Assembly: GCA_038380435.1 (NCBI GenBank)
Contig: JAWZYU010000056.1
Location: forward strand, 2,356,001-2,420,000
Source: Ryuthela nishihirai
Taxonomy: Eukaryota > Arthropoda > Arachnida > Araneae > Heptathelidae
Reading direction: 5' to 3'
DNA: 64,000 nucleotides
Shown here piece after piece: positions 43,881 to 54,125 of the stretch. Positions within the stretch are counted from its first letter, which is position 1. The number at the start of each line of letters is the position of its first letter. The notes under the pieces are model-generated. The model saw only the letters and a list, made by a program, of their open reading frames with translations, was not told the DNA's origin and searched no databases. A program made the translations under genes and the position numbers.

Positions 43881-44127
43881 AGGGGCGGGAGTGGCTCAGT
43901 CGGTAGCGCGCCAGGCTCGTAATCTGTAGTTCCCAGGTTCGAGTCCCAACTGGCTTAACGTCCCATCCGACGGACGCGGCCTTCAAGCCCATCGGTGTTC
44001 CCTACTGACCGTGGGCAGGGTGGGGAATTTTGCGGAGATAAATCTCAACGCTGACCCAGCTGGGACTCGAACCTGGGAACTACAGATTACGACCTTGGCG
44101 CGATACCGACTGAGCCACCCCGCTCCA
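43881..44127. mobile_element. Snap-back SINE-A pair with a tRNA head at each end
   Basis: 43,881-43,955 is a forward tRNA head (GGCTCAGTCGGTAGCGCGCC to GTCCCAACTGG). At about 43,956 it switches to a reversed SINE body (CTTAACGTCCCATCCGACGG) that ends at 44,127 in a reversed head. The two heads are inverted copies separated by about 100 bp. Confidence 0.9.
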
Positions 44128-44218
44128 CATTTTAAGGATAAACTTCCTTTGGACAAAGTCGCATGATATCTGTAACTCAGTTGAACAGTAGTTATTCCCC
44201 ACTATGGGGGAGAAAGGG

Positions 44219-44516
44219 AAGTTGGGTGAGGGGACCCACTAGACAGTTGTTGAGAAAAGGGTGTCAGCCTCCCGTCAAGGCCATCCAGCGTGTTCTTTAA
44301 CGTACGTGGGTGTGTCTCTCCCACGCACGGAACCACGGCTTAACGTCCCATCCGACGGATGGCGGCCTTTTCAAGCCCAACAGTGACCCCTATTCACTGT
44401 AGGCAGGGCGGGGGTGTTTGGCAGAGAATAATCTCTACACTTGCCCAACTGGAACCCGAACTTGATAATTGCAGGTTACGAGCCTGGCACGCTACCAACT
44501 GAGCCTCCCCTGTCAC
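44219..44516 (-). mobile_element. SINE-A copy, duplicate of 37,820-38,112
   Basis: Same truncation and private variants as the left copy; differences include ACTAGACAG for ACTGGACAG and a TTTTCAAGCC variant. Confidence 0.9.
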
Positions 44517-44702
44517 CGTAATAAAAAAATGAGAATAATAAAAATAGAAAGTAGCAGGGAAAAGAGAAATGGTGACAAAAAATAGATGAATAAATAGTAA
44601 AGAGGCAGAATAAAACGATAAGATGATAGTGATAAAAAAATAAGAATTAGATGGAGAGGCAAAAAGGGGGGATGTAAATAATGAGAAACAAAATATGAAA
44701 GA

Positions 44703-45116
44703 TGGATTGGGTTGTGTTGTTTTACCTCTGAGCGGCACATTTTTGCACACCATGGGCTAAATGGCCAGGTCACATGGACCCCGAAGGCTCCGAGAAGGTT
44801 GTGGTATGGGTTGGGTTGGTTTGTTTTACCTCTGAGCGGCACTTTTTTGCACACCATGGGCTAAATGGCCAGGCCACATGGACCCCGAAGTCTCAGAGAA
44901 GGTTGGGGAGGGGACCCACTGGACTGATGGTAGCCTCCCGTCAAGACCATCCAGTGTGTTCTTTAACGTGGACAGGGTATGGCTCTCCCGCACACGGGGC
45001 CACGGCTTAACGTCCCGTCCAACGGACGGCGGCCTTTCCAAGCCCATCGGTGTCCCCTACTGACCGTGGGCAGGGCGGGGAGTTTTGCGGAGATAAATCT
45101 CAACGCTGACCCAGCA
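44703..45116 (-). mobile_element. SINE-A with duplicated tail (right copy)
   Basis: It has the same target flanks as 38,303-38,609 but begins with an additional tail unit (TTGGGTTGTGTTGTTTTACC to GGCTCCGAGAAGGTTGTGGT) before the normal tail. The unit junction is the same as in the triplicated tail at 36.65 kb. Confidence 0.92.
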
Positions 45117-45477
45117 AATAAGAAAGATGGCGAACAGAAAAAAATAGATATAAAATCTTGAAATCCAGACAGTGTTTGAATTTGTTATGTGTTTATGGTT
45201 AGAAATGTCAATCATGAGAATACTTCTAAATTTTAAGAAATATTTATTATTATTATTGATATAATTAATTTTAATTTTGGAAAGATACGAAGTATACTAA
45301 AGTGTAAGAAGAGGGGAGAGCGGCAAAAGCGTTCACAAAATCCGTCTCGACGTTGATTGGTGCAGCCACGAACATCGAACCACGCGAAACTGAGATGAGG
45401 GACGGACCCGTCAGCGCTCCGCAAGTTGTGGCATATCGGAGATATTCTTTAGTGCACAAGGTCCCGTACGAGATTTT

Positions 45478-45835
45478 TTGTTGGTTTGTTTTACCTCTGA
45501 GTTGCACACAATGGGCTAAATGGCCAGGACACATGGACCCCGAAGGCTCAGAGAATGGTCGGGGAGGGGACCCACTGGAACAGCTGTTGGTAGACAGATG
45601 ATAGCCTCCCGTCAAGGCCATCCAGTGTGTTCTTTAACGTGCACAGGGTATGGCTCTAACGCACACGGAGCACGGATTTGCGTCTCATCCGACAGATGGC
45701 TTCCTTTCGAAGCCCATTGGTGTTCCCCTCTGACCATGGGAAGGCGGGTAGATTTGTGGATATAAATCTCAAAGCTGTCTCAGCTCGGACTTGAACCTAG
45801 GAACTGCAGATTAAGAGCCTGACGCGCTACCGTCC
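45478..45835 (-). mobile_element. SINE-A copy, duplicate of 38,972-39,325
   Basis: Collinear with the left copy, including the TGAGTTGCACAC deletion; it differs at ACACAATGGG versus ACACCATGGG. Confidence 0.9.
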
Positions 45836-46156
45836 ACATTCAACTTGGAAACTTAACTATAACTTCACTGGATTAAAAATTAAAGAGCAGTATTACAGAA
45901 ATTGAAATTAAAGATTACATACTTCGTAATCCTTAACCTCCAGCTCAAGATCTAAACGGTAAAGATCTAAACGAAATCTTAAACAAAAGCGTTGCGTTTT
46001 TTCACCCATAGGAGGTGAGGAGTCAACTCATTGTAAGGAAAACTTCGTAAATTTACACTTCACTACCAAAATTTCAAATTTCTAGTATAAATGAATTTTT
46101 GGTAATATTCTTCTTCAACAAACCCAAGATCTATGAATGTAAAATCTTGATGCAGG

Positions 46157-46567
46157 CCGGAAATGCCCCATGGTGTGTGACCAACAGACAACGCATGTGG
46201 ATTTAGGCGTCCAACATATTTACCCCCGTATAAAGCAGACCTCTAAGAAATTCTTAGAAGCTGTGGACAAAAATCTTCACGATTTCATTACCAACATTTT
46301 GAAGTATGATCAAGATCCTATTAGGAGATTCAAGAGGGCTAAACTATTGATTTACATTTAGGAAATCTTTTTCGTCTAGTACCCTGATCTACGATATTTA
46401 TCATTGTTTTTCTGCCCTTTGGTGCTCACCTTTTGGTGATTTTTGTGTTGTCCTTTGCGACTCATGCCACTTATTGGATACCCTCAGATGGAGAAGGTTA
46501 TGTAATCTTTTATCATGGTACTTCGAAAAATCGTAATTATGCTACATATCTTTTACAGTTTTAGAAT
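46157..46567 (+). pseudogene. Jockey-like LINE 3' remnant, right copy
   Basis: Duplicate of 39,650-40,060 with the same NAPWCVTNRQ trace and the same UTR. Confidence 0.7.
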
Positions 46568-47008
46568 TTTCAATTTTTCTCGTTTAAAGGGTGCAATTAT
46601 AGTGATTGTGAGGCCAAAAGTTCGAATCGTAGTATGTCATCAATACCTACTTATCCCAACCCAAAGAGAGCTTTTATCTCTAAAAACAAAATGATGTCTA
46701 CGGAGAGACGATAAAGTGAACATATTATGCATTTTTTTTTTATCTAGCTTCAAAAAATTTCGAATCCCGCTCCAACACGTACAGAAACCTTTCTAGAATA
46801 CATTCAAAAACTACTACAGGATTAAATAAAAATCAAAACAATTTAAATTATATATATTTTATTTCAATATTTCTGCTGGTAGCTATAATTAAAGATTAAT
46901 GACTCTTAATAAACAATTCTCATTAACCAAACATTAATGCATACAGCTATGCGTTGCTTAACATCCACGATACGTTCTGTGAATTGGACGTTCTGCGAAC
47001 TCCATGCT

Positions 47009-47026
47009 GGTGGCTCAGTCGGTAGC
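47009..47026 (+). repeat. SINE head patch, GGTGGCTCAGTCGGTAGC
   Basis: These 18 bp are identical to the SINE-A head around the A box. In the left duplication copy the same place (40,501-40,513) reads CTATATACTTAGC. No other SINE sequence surrounds the patch. Confidence 0.8.
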
Positions 47027-47102
47027 AAAGTTATATGGAATACTGTAGTGTACCTGTATTGACCAAATAGCCAAGATAGATTGATTGATTGATGATGATG
47101 AG

Positions 47103-47485
47103 TTGGGTTGTTTTACCTCTGAGCGGCACTTTTTTGCACACCATGGGCTAAATGGCCAGGTCACATGGACCCCGAAGGCTCAGAGAAGGTTGGGGGAGGG
47201 GACCCACTGGAACAGCTGTTGGAAGACAGATGGTAGCCTCCTGTCAAGGCCATCCAGCGTGTTCTTTAACGTGCACAGGGTATGGCTTTCCCGTACACGG
47301 CGCCATGGCTTAACGTCCCATCCGACGGACGGCGGCCTTTCCAAGCCCATTGGTGTCCCCTATTGACCGTGGGCAGGGCGAGGAATTTTGCGGAGATAAA
47401 TCTCAATGCTGACCCAGCTGGGACTCGAACCTGGGAACTACAGATTACGAGCCTGGCGCGCTACCGACTGAGCCACCCCCGCCCC
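47103..47485 (-). mobile_element. SINE-A full length
   Basis: TTGGGTTGTTTTACCTCTGA to GAGCCACCCCCGCCCC. The left flank is shared with the hybrid SINE at 40,584. The right flank AGAAGTGGAGAAG does not match the left, so no TSD is visible. Confidence 0.94.
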
Positions 47486-48045
47486 AGAAGTGGAGAAGAG
47501 ATCAGGGACTGGGCTACTGGTTGGAGGCTACCACCCATAGCCTAATTTCATCGTGAATGTAGACCGGTCAATCCAACACCTAATGAACACAGTAAGGGAG
47601 GTAAGAAGAAGAAAAAAATCCAGCAAGTAAGTGAGTGGTAAGATCTCCTGCTTTTGTGCGTTTCTTTTTGGTTTTTTCTTGTTCTTTTTCTTCGGCGATG
47701 CTCTGCGCCACTGAGTTTGTTTTTACTCCTTTTTACGTAGTAGTATCTTGTCTTGTTTATTGTAGTATTTTTATGTCTACTCCCCCCCCCCCCGATAGGG
47801 GACCACCTTGGCGTGGTGGTGGTGGGGGGCTTCAGGCCCAGCAACCCGGTCGAAGGCTGTGCCGGCCGGATTGGGTCCCTTGGTTGGACATAGCCAAGAC
47901 CAACCGAGGTCGACGACATCGCCGACCGGTGGTGTTAATGGTCGAATGGTGACGGTGTCTTAGACCTCAACCTCAGGGCTCAGCTGAAAAGATTTGCGCC
48001 CCAGTAGGATCGAGCCCTTTCAAAAGTCTCGGCCTTTCTAATAGT
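47486..48045. other. Unassigned stretch with GC-rich island
   Basis: A run of twelve C at about 47,782-47,793 precedes about 200 bp of GC-rich sequence (GGGGACCACCTTGGCGTGGT, GGTCGACGACATCGCCGACC) unlike its surroundings. Frames on both strands are open (47,548-47,919 minus, 47,635-47,952 plus) but have no recognisable domain. It may be the 5' end of an unidentified retroelement. Confidence 0.4.
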
Positions 48046-48049
48046 CTCC

Positions 48050-48360
48050 ACCCCGGGTGCCGAGCGAACTTGGATCTATATATCCTTGTTCATGGCTATC
48101 AGGGAACAGATTAAAGTTAGGTTTCTCCCGGTGGTTAGCTTTCCTTTTATAGGACTGCTGCCATGTGAGGTCGGGGTTGAGGTGCGTCTATATGACGCAT
48201 TCTTGCCCCCGGCTCTATATAGTCATGCCGCTCAAAGGTAAAACAACCCAACCCAACCTAGATAGTCATGGCTTTTCATAACCAGGTAGTGTCGTGAGAC
48301 GGCACCGGGAATTGCCGTGGTTGCATAACATCGCAACAAAAAAAAACGAACCCTTTTCCA
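48050..48360 (+). repeat. Repeat C copy carrying a 30-bp SINE-tail insertion
   Basis: First of two tandem copies, starting GGGTGCCGAGCGAACTTGG. Apart from the insertion at 48,228-48,257 and scattered changes it is collinear with 48,415-48,725. Confidence 0.9.
48228..48257 (+). mobile_element. Minimal 30-bp SINE-A insertion
   Basis: CCGCTCAAAGGTAAAACAAC plus CCAACCCAAC is the extreme 3' end of SINE-A. It is flanked by CTATATAGTCATG (48,215-48,227) and CTAGATAGTCATG (48,258-48,270). The neighbouring repeat copy has a single CTAGATAGTCATG at the same place (about 48,581), the empty site. Confidence 0.95.
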
Positions 48361-48414
48361 GTTTCAGGTACCTGCAGCGGTGTCCGTGGCACAGTGGATT
48401 GTGTAGTTAGGTTT

Positions 48415-48725
48415 CTCCCGGGTGCCGAGCGAACTTGGATCTATATATCCTTGTTCATGGCTAACCGTGGAACAGATTAAAGTTAGGTTTCCCCCGGCGG
48501 TTAGCTTTCCTTTTATAGGACTGCTGCCATGTGAGGTTGGGGATGAGGTGCGTCTATATGGCGCATTCTTGCCCCCGACTCTAGATAGTCATGGCTTTTC
48601 ATAACCAGGTAATGTCGTGAGACGGAACCGGGAATTGCCGTGGTTGCATAACATCGCAACAAAAAGAACGAACACTTTTCCAGTACAGGTACCTGCAGCG
48701 GTGTCCGTGGCACAGTGGATTGTGT
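48415..48725 (+). repeat. Repeat C copy without insertion
   Basis: Second tandem copy, from CCCGGGTGCCGAGCGAACTT to CGGTGTCCGTGGCACAGTGG; the same closing sequence ends the first copy at about 48,395. A third, decayed start (CCTATCGAACTTTTTGTTTA) follows at 48,750. Confidence 0.9.
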
Positions 48726-48889
48726 AGAGGACATCACTGCACCCGAGATGCCTATCGAACTTTTTGTTTATATACCCTTGTTCACTGTACCTTGGTCTGA
48801 TAGTAAACTTTCAGTTTCGGTGTAATACTGTAAGTTACTTATATAGTACTTACAGTGCCAGTAACTTAAAAACATCTAAGGGAGAAGAG

Positions 48890-49276
48890 TTGGGTTGGGT
48901 TGTTTTACCTCTGAGCGGCACTTTTTTGCACACCATGGGCTAAATGGCCAGGTCACATGGACCCCGAAGGCCTAGAGAAGGTTGGGGGAGGGGACCCACT
49001 GGAACAGCTGTTGGGAGACAGATGGTAGCCTCCCGTCAAGGCCATCCAGCGTGTTCTTTAACGTGCACAGGGTATGGCTCTCCCACACACGGGGCCACGC
49101 CTTAACGTCCCATCCGACGGACGGCGGCCTTTCGAAGCCCATCGGTGTCCCCTACTGACCGTGGGCAGGGCGGGAAATTTTGGGGAGATAAATCTCAACG
49201 CTGACCCAGCTGTGACTCGAACCTGGGAACTACAGATTACGAGCCTGACACGCTACCGACTAAGCCACCCCCACCC
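48890..49276 (-). mobile_element. SINE-A full length, 14-bp TSD
   Basis: CTAAGGGAGAAGAG (48,876-48,889) and CTAAGAGAGAAGAG (49,277-49,290) differ at one base. Confidence 0.96.
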
Positions 49277-49449
49277 CTAAGAGAGAAGAGAGTCAGTGAG
49301 CTTCCATAGGCATAATATAAACTTTTCGATTGCAGCGCCCTCTAATCATGGCAAGTGAAACCACCTAGCCAGGGTGAGGAGTGAGTTTGCTGCGATATTT
49401 TCCCACTGTTTTTCAATTGCTTACAACACGTGACTAATTTTACATACAC

Positions 49450-49632
49450 TGAGGTTAGCACGCTTGGCTACTGATCTAAGGGACCTGGGTTCGAGCCCCG
49501 GGTAAGGCATGGTTGTGTGTGTTGTTTTTCTGCTGAGGTCCTGCCATCCTCTCAGATCTCCTACTATGGCATATAAACTGACAGGCTCCTGTCAGACCTC
49601 TGTGGCAAGCAGCTGCTTGAGGGGGTATTTAT
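49450..49632 (+). mobile_element. SINE-B copy, head-truncated
   Basis: GTTAGCACGCTTGGCTACTG, B box GGGTTCGAGCCCCGG, body and tail GCTTGAGGGGGTATTTATTT. The A-box end is missing. Confidence 0.88.
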
Positions 49633-50430
49633 TTTTTTTTTACTCTGAAAAATGTCCCTTTCCAAAATTTTCCTTCATGAGGCACCAAACATAATTTTAT
49701 CTTCATTTAGAGAAAAAATAACAAGGAGTATTTAAAATTATTTTCTTTAATAAAGTCCCATTTTGTAAAACAGGAAGTATCAATGCTCAACAAGAAAATT
49801 TTAATATTTTGAACACTCTACAATATTTAATATATTTTAATAAATTGATATTTATGTGTCAATACACAATCACATGTTTTATATAATTATATTTTATACA
49901 ATTATAGATATTTTCAATAAATATCATATTGATTTTTTACTTGTATAAACGTTCAACAGATGGCAGCAGGCACTTCTTGTATCAACCATAAGAGAAGATT
50001 AGAGGAAAGTGCGGAAACTTATATATATATCGCTATGCTCCAGGGAACACATAACTGTAATATACATTGACTTATATATTTGTCAGATGATTAAGTGTAT
50101 TAATTTACATATTAATTTAAAAATTCTGCAAAATTACTCAAAATAATCATATAACGGCTTTTCCAGTTATCCTAAAATGAACTCCTGAACGGGATAAAAT
50201 ACGCATTGAATAACTTTAGGGTCAGTTATCACTGTACACAAATAGCCATGGGTGTTAGACAGGCTGAAATACTATTAAATCACATTAAATATATCAAGAG
50301 TAAGACAAACCACAGCTGCAGCGGGCTAGAATGATTACACTGTGCATGCGCCCCTTAGAGTTGTTTTTGTGTCTGCACACCAATTTGCCACGTTCAGCTT
50401 TGGCAAAATTCCCCAAAGCCTCGCCATTTA
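49633..50430. other. AT-rich unassigned stretch
   Basis: No coding or repeat feature recognised. It belongs to the 3.3 kb absent from the left duplication copy. Confidence 0.45.
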
Positions 50431-50441
50431 CGTTTGTGGGA

Positions 50442-50829
50442 TGGGTTGGGTTGTTTTACCTCTGAGCGGCACTTTTTTGCACACCATGGGCTAAATGGCC
50501 AGGTCACAAGAACCCCGAAGGCTCAGAGAAGGTTGGGGGAGGGGACCCACTGGAACAGCTGTTGGGAGACAGATGGTAGCCTCCCGTCAAGGCCATCCAG
50601 CGTGTTCTTTAACGTGCACAGGGTATGGCTCTCCCACACACGGGGCCAAAACTTAACGTCCCATCCGACGGACGACGGCCTTTTGAAGTCCATCGGTGTC
50701 CCCTACTGACCGTGAGCAGGGCGGGGAATTTTGCGGAGATAAATCTCAACGCTGACCCAGCTGGACTCGAACCTGGGAGCTACAGATTACGAGCCTGGCG
50801 CGCTATCGACTGAGCCACCCCCCCGCCCC
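50442..50829 (-). mobile_element. SINE-A full length, 11-bp TSD
   Basis: CGTTTGTGGGA (50,431-50,441) and CGCTTGTGGGA (50,830-50,840) flank it with one mismatch. Private variants are CACAAGAACCCC, GGGCCAAAACTTAACG and GACCGTGAGCAGG. Confidence 0.95.
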
Positions 50830-50914
50830 CGCTTGTGGGAAGCTGGCTTTCTTTTCTTTAGACCTTCTTTGCTTTGGCTTTCTGTTATAGTGGGTGTTCC
50901 CTGTACTCTGTCAT

Positions 50915-51222
50915 TAGTGGGCCAGGCTCTGGCCAGAATCTGCGGTTCGAGTCCCAGCTAGGCCAGCATTGCGATTCATCTCCTCAAACCTAAGTAGGGG
51001 ACAAATATGGGCTTGGAAAGGCCGCCGTCCTTCGGATGGGATAATTAATCCGTGGCGCCACGTGCACATTAAAGAACACACTGGATGGCCTTAACAAGAG
51101 ACTAACATCTGTCTCCTAACAGCTTCCCTCCAACTTTCGCTGATCTCACGAGGTCCTCGTGACCTGGCCATTTACCCCATTGTGAGCGAAAAGTGCCACT
51201 CAGAGGTAAAACAACCCACCCC
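50915..51222 (+). mobile_element. SINE-A copy, old, duplicate of 41,058-41,368
   Basis: Collinear with the left-copy element with a few differences (GGGATAATTAATCC versus GGGACGTTAATCC). Confidence 0.88.
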
Positions 51223-51224
51223 AA

Positions 51225-52489
51225 GACGTAGAATTCCTGGACTTTGCTTAAGTTCGGTAGGTGTCGCATTGGCCGGATTTGATTTTATTTGTTTTTAGAT
51301 GTAATTGTACCTGATACGATACATACTAGATTTAGCTTTCTTCCTGAAGACGTTGTACTACATCGTAGATCGTTGATCGTTACATCATAAAATGAAGTAC
51401 CAGGTACAATAGTACCCATAACCTGCTTCATCTGCGAATATGCCTAATTGGCATCAGTTTGAAAAAACAAACAAAAGTAAACCACACAATGGTGGGCCCC
51501 AAAGGGCAAAAGAACATAAAACAAAGAGTAGTAATGATGCACAAGAGACCTAAAATGGATAATTTTCTTTAGCGAAAGCCATCATCTTAGGCCGCTTGTA
51601 TCTGTTAAGGACTTCATGATCGTAGTCCAGAAGGCAGGATATAATCTCGTGCGGGTTTCTCTGCACTGACTCGTAGAAACCTCGCGAGACAAACTTAAGA
51701 TATGTGGAAATATGATCAATGCCCAGATCTTTATGCAATTGTCTATTGGTTACAAACCAGGGGGCATTGACCACACATCGCAGGATTTTATTCTGCAAGA
51801 CCTGTATCTTGTGAATGTTCGTGGGAGTTGTGTTCGCCCAAATTGGGGAAGCATAGGATATCATAGGTCGAATCACAATGTGATAAATTAGTAATTTATG
51901 ATCAATGGATAATACTGAGTTTCTTCCTAGAAGAGTCCCCAGTTGACATCTGACAGAGTTAACTTTTGTGATGATTCCGTGTATATGGGGATCCCACCTA
52001 AGCTTCTGGTGCAGAGTGACTCCCAAGTATTTGACAATCTCCTGCCACTTGAATTGTTCATCTAAAAAGTGTAAAGTTAGAGGATTTTTAATCCTCTTAC
52101 CACAGAAGAGGATGGCGTTACTTTTCTCAGTGTTGATTTTTATTTTCCATTTTTCATACCAGGTATCCATTTTATCAAGGCAATTCTGAAGTCTTCTGAT
52201 TGCAAAATCAACTCCCAAGGAAGGGGAGATGAGAGCAATGTCATCAGCATATTGTGCGATAAAGATTCGCTCAAATGATGGAATATCAGAGAGGTATAAT
52301 GGGAAGAGAATAGGGCCTAGGAGAGAACTTTGAGGAACTCCAGCGGCAACTACTCTCTTGGTAGAAATGGAAGATTTAATATGAACTTGGAATGTTCGAT
52401 TTAAGAGATACGATTGAATGATACAGGTGAGTCCCGTAGGCATTCCAATCTTGGAGAGTTTGTAAATGAGGCCATCCATCCAGATGCGG
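51225..52489 (-). pseudogene. Jockey-like LINE reverse transcriptase, right copy
   Basis: A long frame (52,527-51,550) retains the part damaged in the left copy: VAAGVPQSSLLGPILFPLYL, then IAQYADDIALISPS with an intact YADD box. Next are WKIKINTEKSNAILFCGKRI, VKYLGVTLHQKLRWDPHI and SYASPIWANTTPTNIHKIQV. The full C-terminus is SVQRNPHEIISCLLDYDHEV followed by AFAKENYPF. At 52,489 the coding sequence is cut and replaced by an RTE-like fragment on the other strand, so motifs upstream of RIWMDGLIYK are missing. GVPQGS has become GVPQSS. Confidence 0.93.
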
Positions 52490-52955
52490 TTGTTGGCTAC
52501 TGATGTTGAGGAGATGAATTCGTTCATTAGGCTGTTAATGACACTGGTAATAGAGTAGGTTTGGCGATAAACAGAGAAAAAACTTAAATGATGAAAATTG
52601 GTCAGGCAGGTGGTGCTTCAGTTGCTTTGAATGGCTCTACTATTGAGCAAGTGTCTCAGTTTAATTCTCTTGGGAGCTATGTAACAGATACTGGTGACGT
52701 GCGGCATGAGATAAATAGAAGAATATGGGTGCCTCTGGGACTTTTAAGAATCTATGGAGAGTATGGAAAAAATAGGCGTATGCCCCTAAAGACTAAAATT
52801 AGGCTGTTTAATAATTTGGTTGTTTCTAAAGTTAGTTATGGTAGCGAAACATGGACCCTTTGTAAGCAGGATAACAAGAAACTTGATGCCTTTGATTCTA
52901 GATGGACCTCCGTTGCTGATGGCTGCGTCAGGATTTGTATCTTTGTAGGCATTAA
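52490..52955 (+). pseudogene. RTE-like LINE fragment with internal deletion
   Basis: Reads ATDVEEMNSFIR, VGLAINREKT, MKIGQAGGASVALNG, QFNSLGSYVTDTGDVRHEIN, KTKIRLFNNLVVSKVSYGSE and TLCKQDNKKLDAFDSR. After about 52,903 it jumps to TGGACCTCCGTTGCTGATGG, the element's 3' UTR. The final roughly 100 codons are therefore deleted. Confidence 0.88.
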
Positions 52956-53908
52956 GAAATTAATCACATATGCTTGTTAGAACATACATTTAAAAATTGC
53001 CCACTTTTTAAAGAAGCAAACTCTAATACACAGAAAATATTTTACAAAATGATTGTTTTGTAGTGTGCAACTATCACTGCGGTTTTTGTTTTGATATTTC
53101 AGCAAAAGAAATATGTTTGGTATGTTTGTTTCAGTATAAGAAATATGTAGAATAAAATTGGTCACCGCTCGATTTCATTATACTTTCACTATAAATAGTT
53201 GTTTCTGTTAGATGAAAAAGATTGAGTGCTCTGGAAAACAATATATTTTATGAATAATTTTAATTCGCAAGATATTGAACATGAAGAGCATTAAACGAGA
53301 TTGCATATTTCCGGAATAGGCATCTGGTCATCAATTTATTGACATTGTAATTATTTATCTATATTTCATTTAATGTATACTTGTAGTATTAATGTATAAT
53401 GCTAATTGGCGAAGCTATTTGTGAGGTTTTTATTCTAAAATCATTAACGTTTATTTCGGGTAAACTATCACATATTATATTCCCATTAATCAATATTTGC
53501 ATGTCAAATGTACAATGGATGGAACAAAATCTTGAAAGAACTGCAGTTTACAGGACTTTGTTTTCGTTCGTTGCTTTAGTCCAGAATTTGTTCAGAATAT
53601 TTCTTATTTTTAATAGTAATTTCTTATAGTAAGAAAAAATTTCCTTTTGAATTTCGTAAGTAGTTCAAAAAATTATTTATTTTTTAGTAATATATTATTA
53701 AAAATTTATTCTTTTAGCTATGGCATTGGCAAATGAATGTAAAACATACTGGTTAACAAGTTCGAGCATTCATTATTTCGTAACACAATATTGCAAATGG
53801 AATATTATTGTGTCAACAATTGAATCCTCTTTGACGGAACACAAGAGCTTCCCTTCTACTATTTCCGTTTTCGCCATGTCACCTAGCAAGTGAAGCAGAA
53901 GCTCATGT
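52956..53908. other. AT-rich unassigned stretch
   Basis: No recognised feature. AAGAAATATGT occurs twice near 53,110 and 53,140. Confidence 0.45.
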
Positions 53909-53919
53909 CGGTTCCGGTG

Positions 53920-54114
53920 CTCCGCAAAATTCCCCGAGCTGCCCACGGTCAGTAGGGGACAACGATGGGCTTGGAAAGGCCGCCGTCCGTCGGATGGTAC
54001 GTTAATCCGTGGCCCCGTGTGCGGGAGAGCCATACCCTCTGCACGTTAAAGAACACGCCGGATGGCCTTGACGGGAGGCTAACATCTGTCTCCCAACAGC
54101 TGTTCCACACAACC
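53920..54114 (+). mobile_element. SINE-A, head-truncated and internally deleted, 11-bp TSD
   Basis: CGGTTCCGGTG at 53,909-53,919 and 54,115-54,125. The insert runs from CTCCGCAAAATTCCCCG to CAACAGCTGTTCCA and then jumps directly to the terminal CACAACCC, missing about 110 bp of the 3' body but keeping the very end. Confidence 0.95.
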
Positions 54115-54125
54115 CGGTTCCGGTG

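Larger units (their letters stand above)
44219..52489. repeat. Segmental duplication, right copy (longer form)
   Basis: Matches the left copy in two blocks (see 37,820-42,606) and retains about 3.3 kb between the SINEs at 47,103 and 50,442. Compared by eye over several hundred bases, the copies differ only at scattered positions, more so near 46,560-47,080. Private changes here are an extra SINE tail unit (44,712-44,815) and a head-box patch (47,009-47,026). Confidence 0.92.

Noticed and set aside
47548..47952. Overlapping frames of 123 and 105 codons around the C-run
   Set aside because: Both strands are open because of GC-rich, stop-poor sequence. Composition is low-complexity (P/G/R/T) and no domain is visible.
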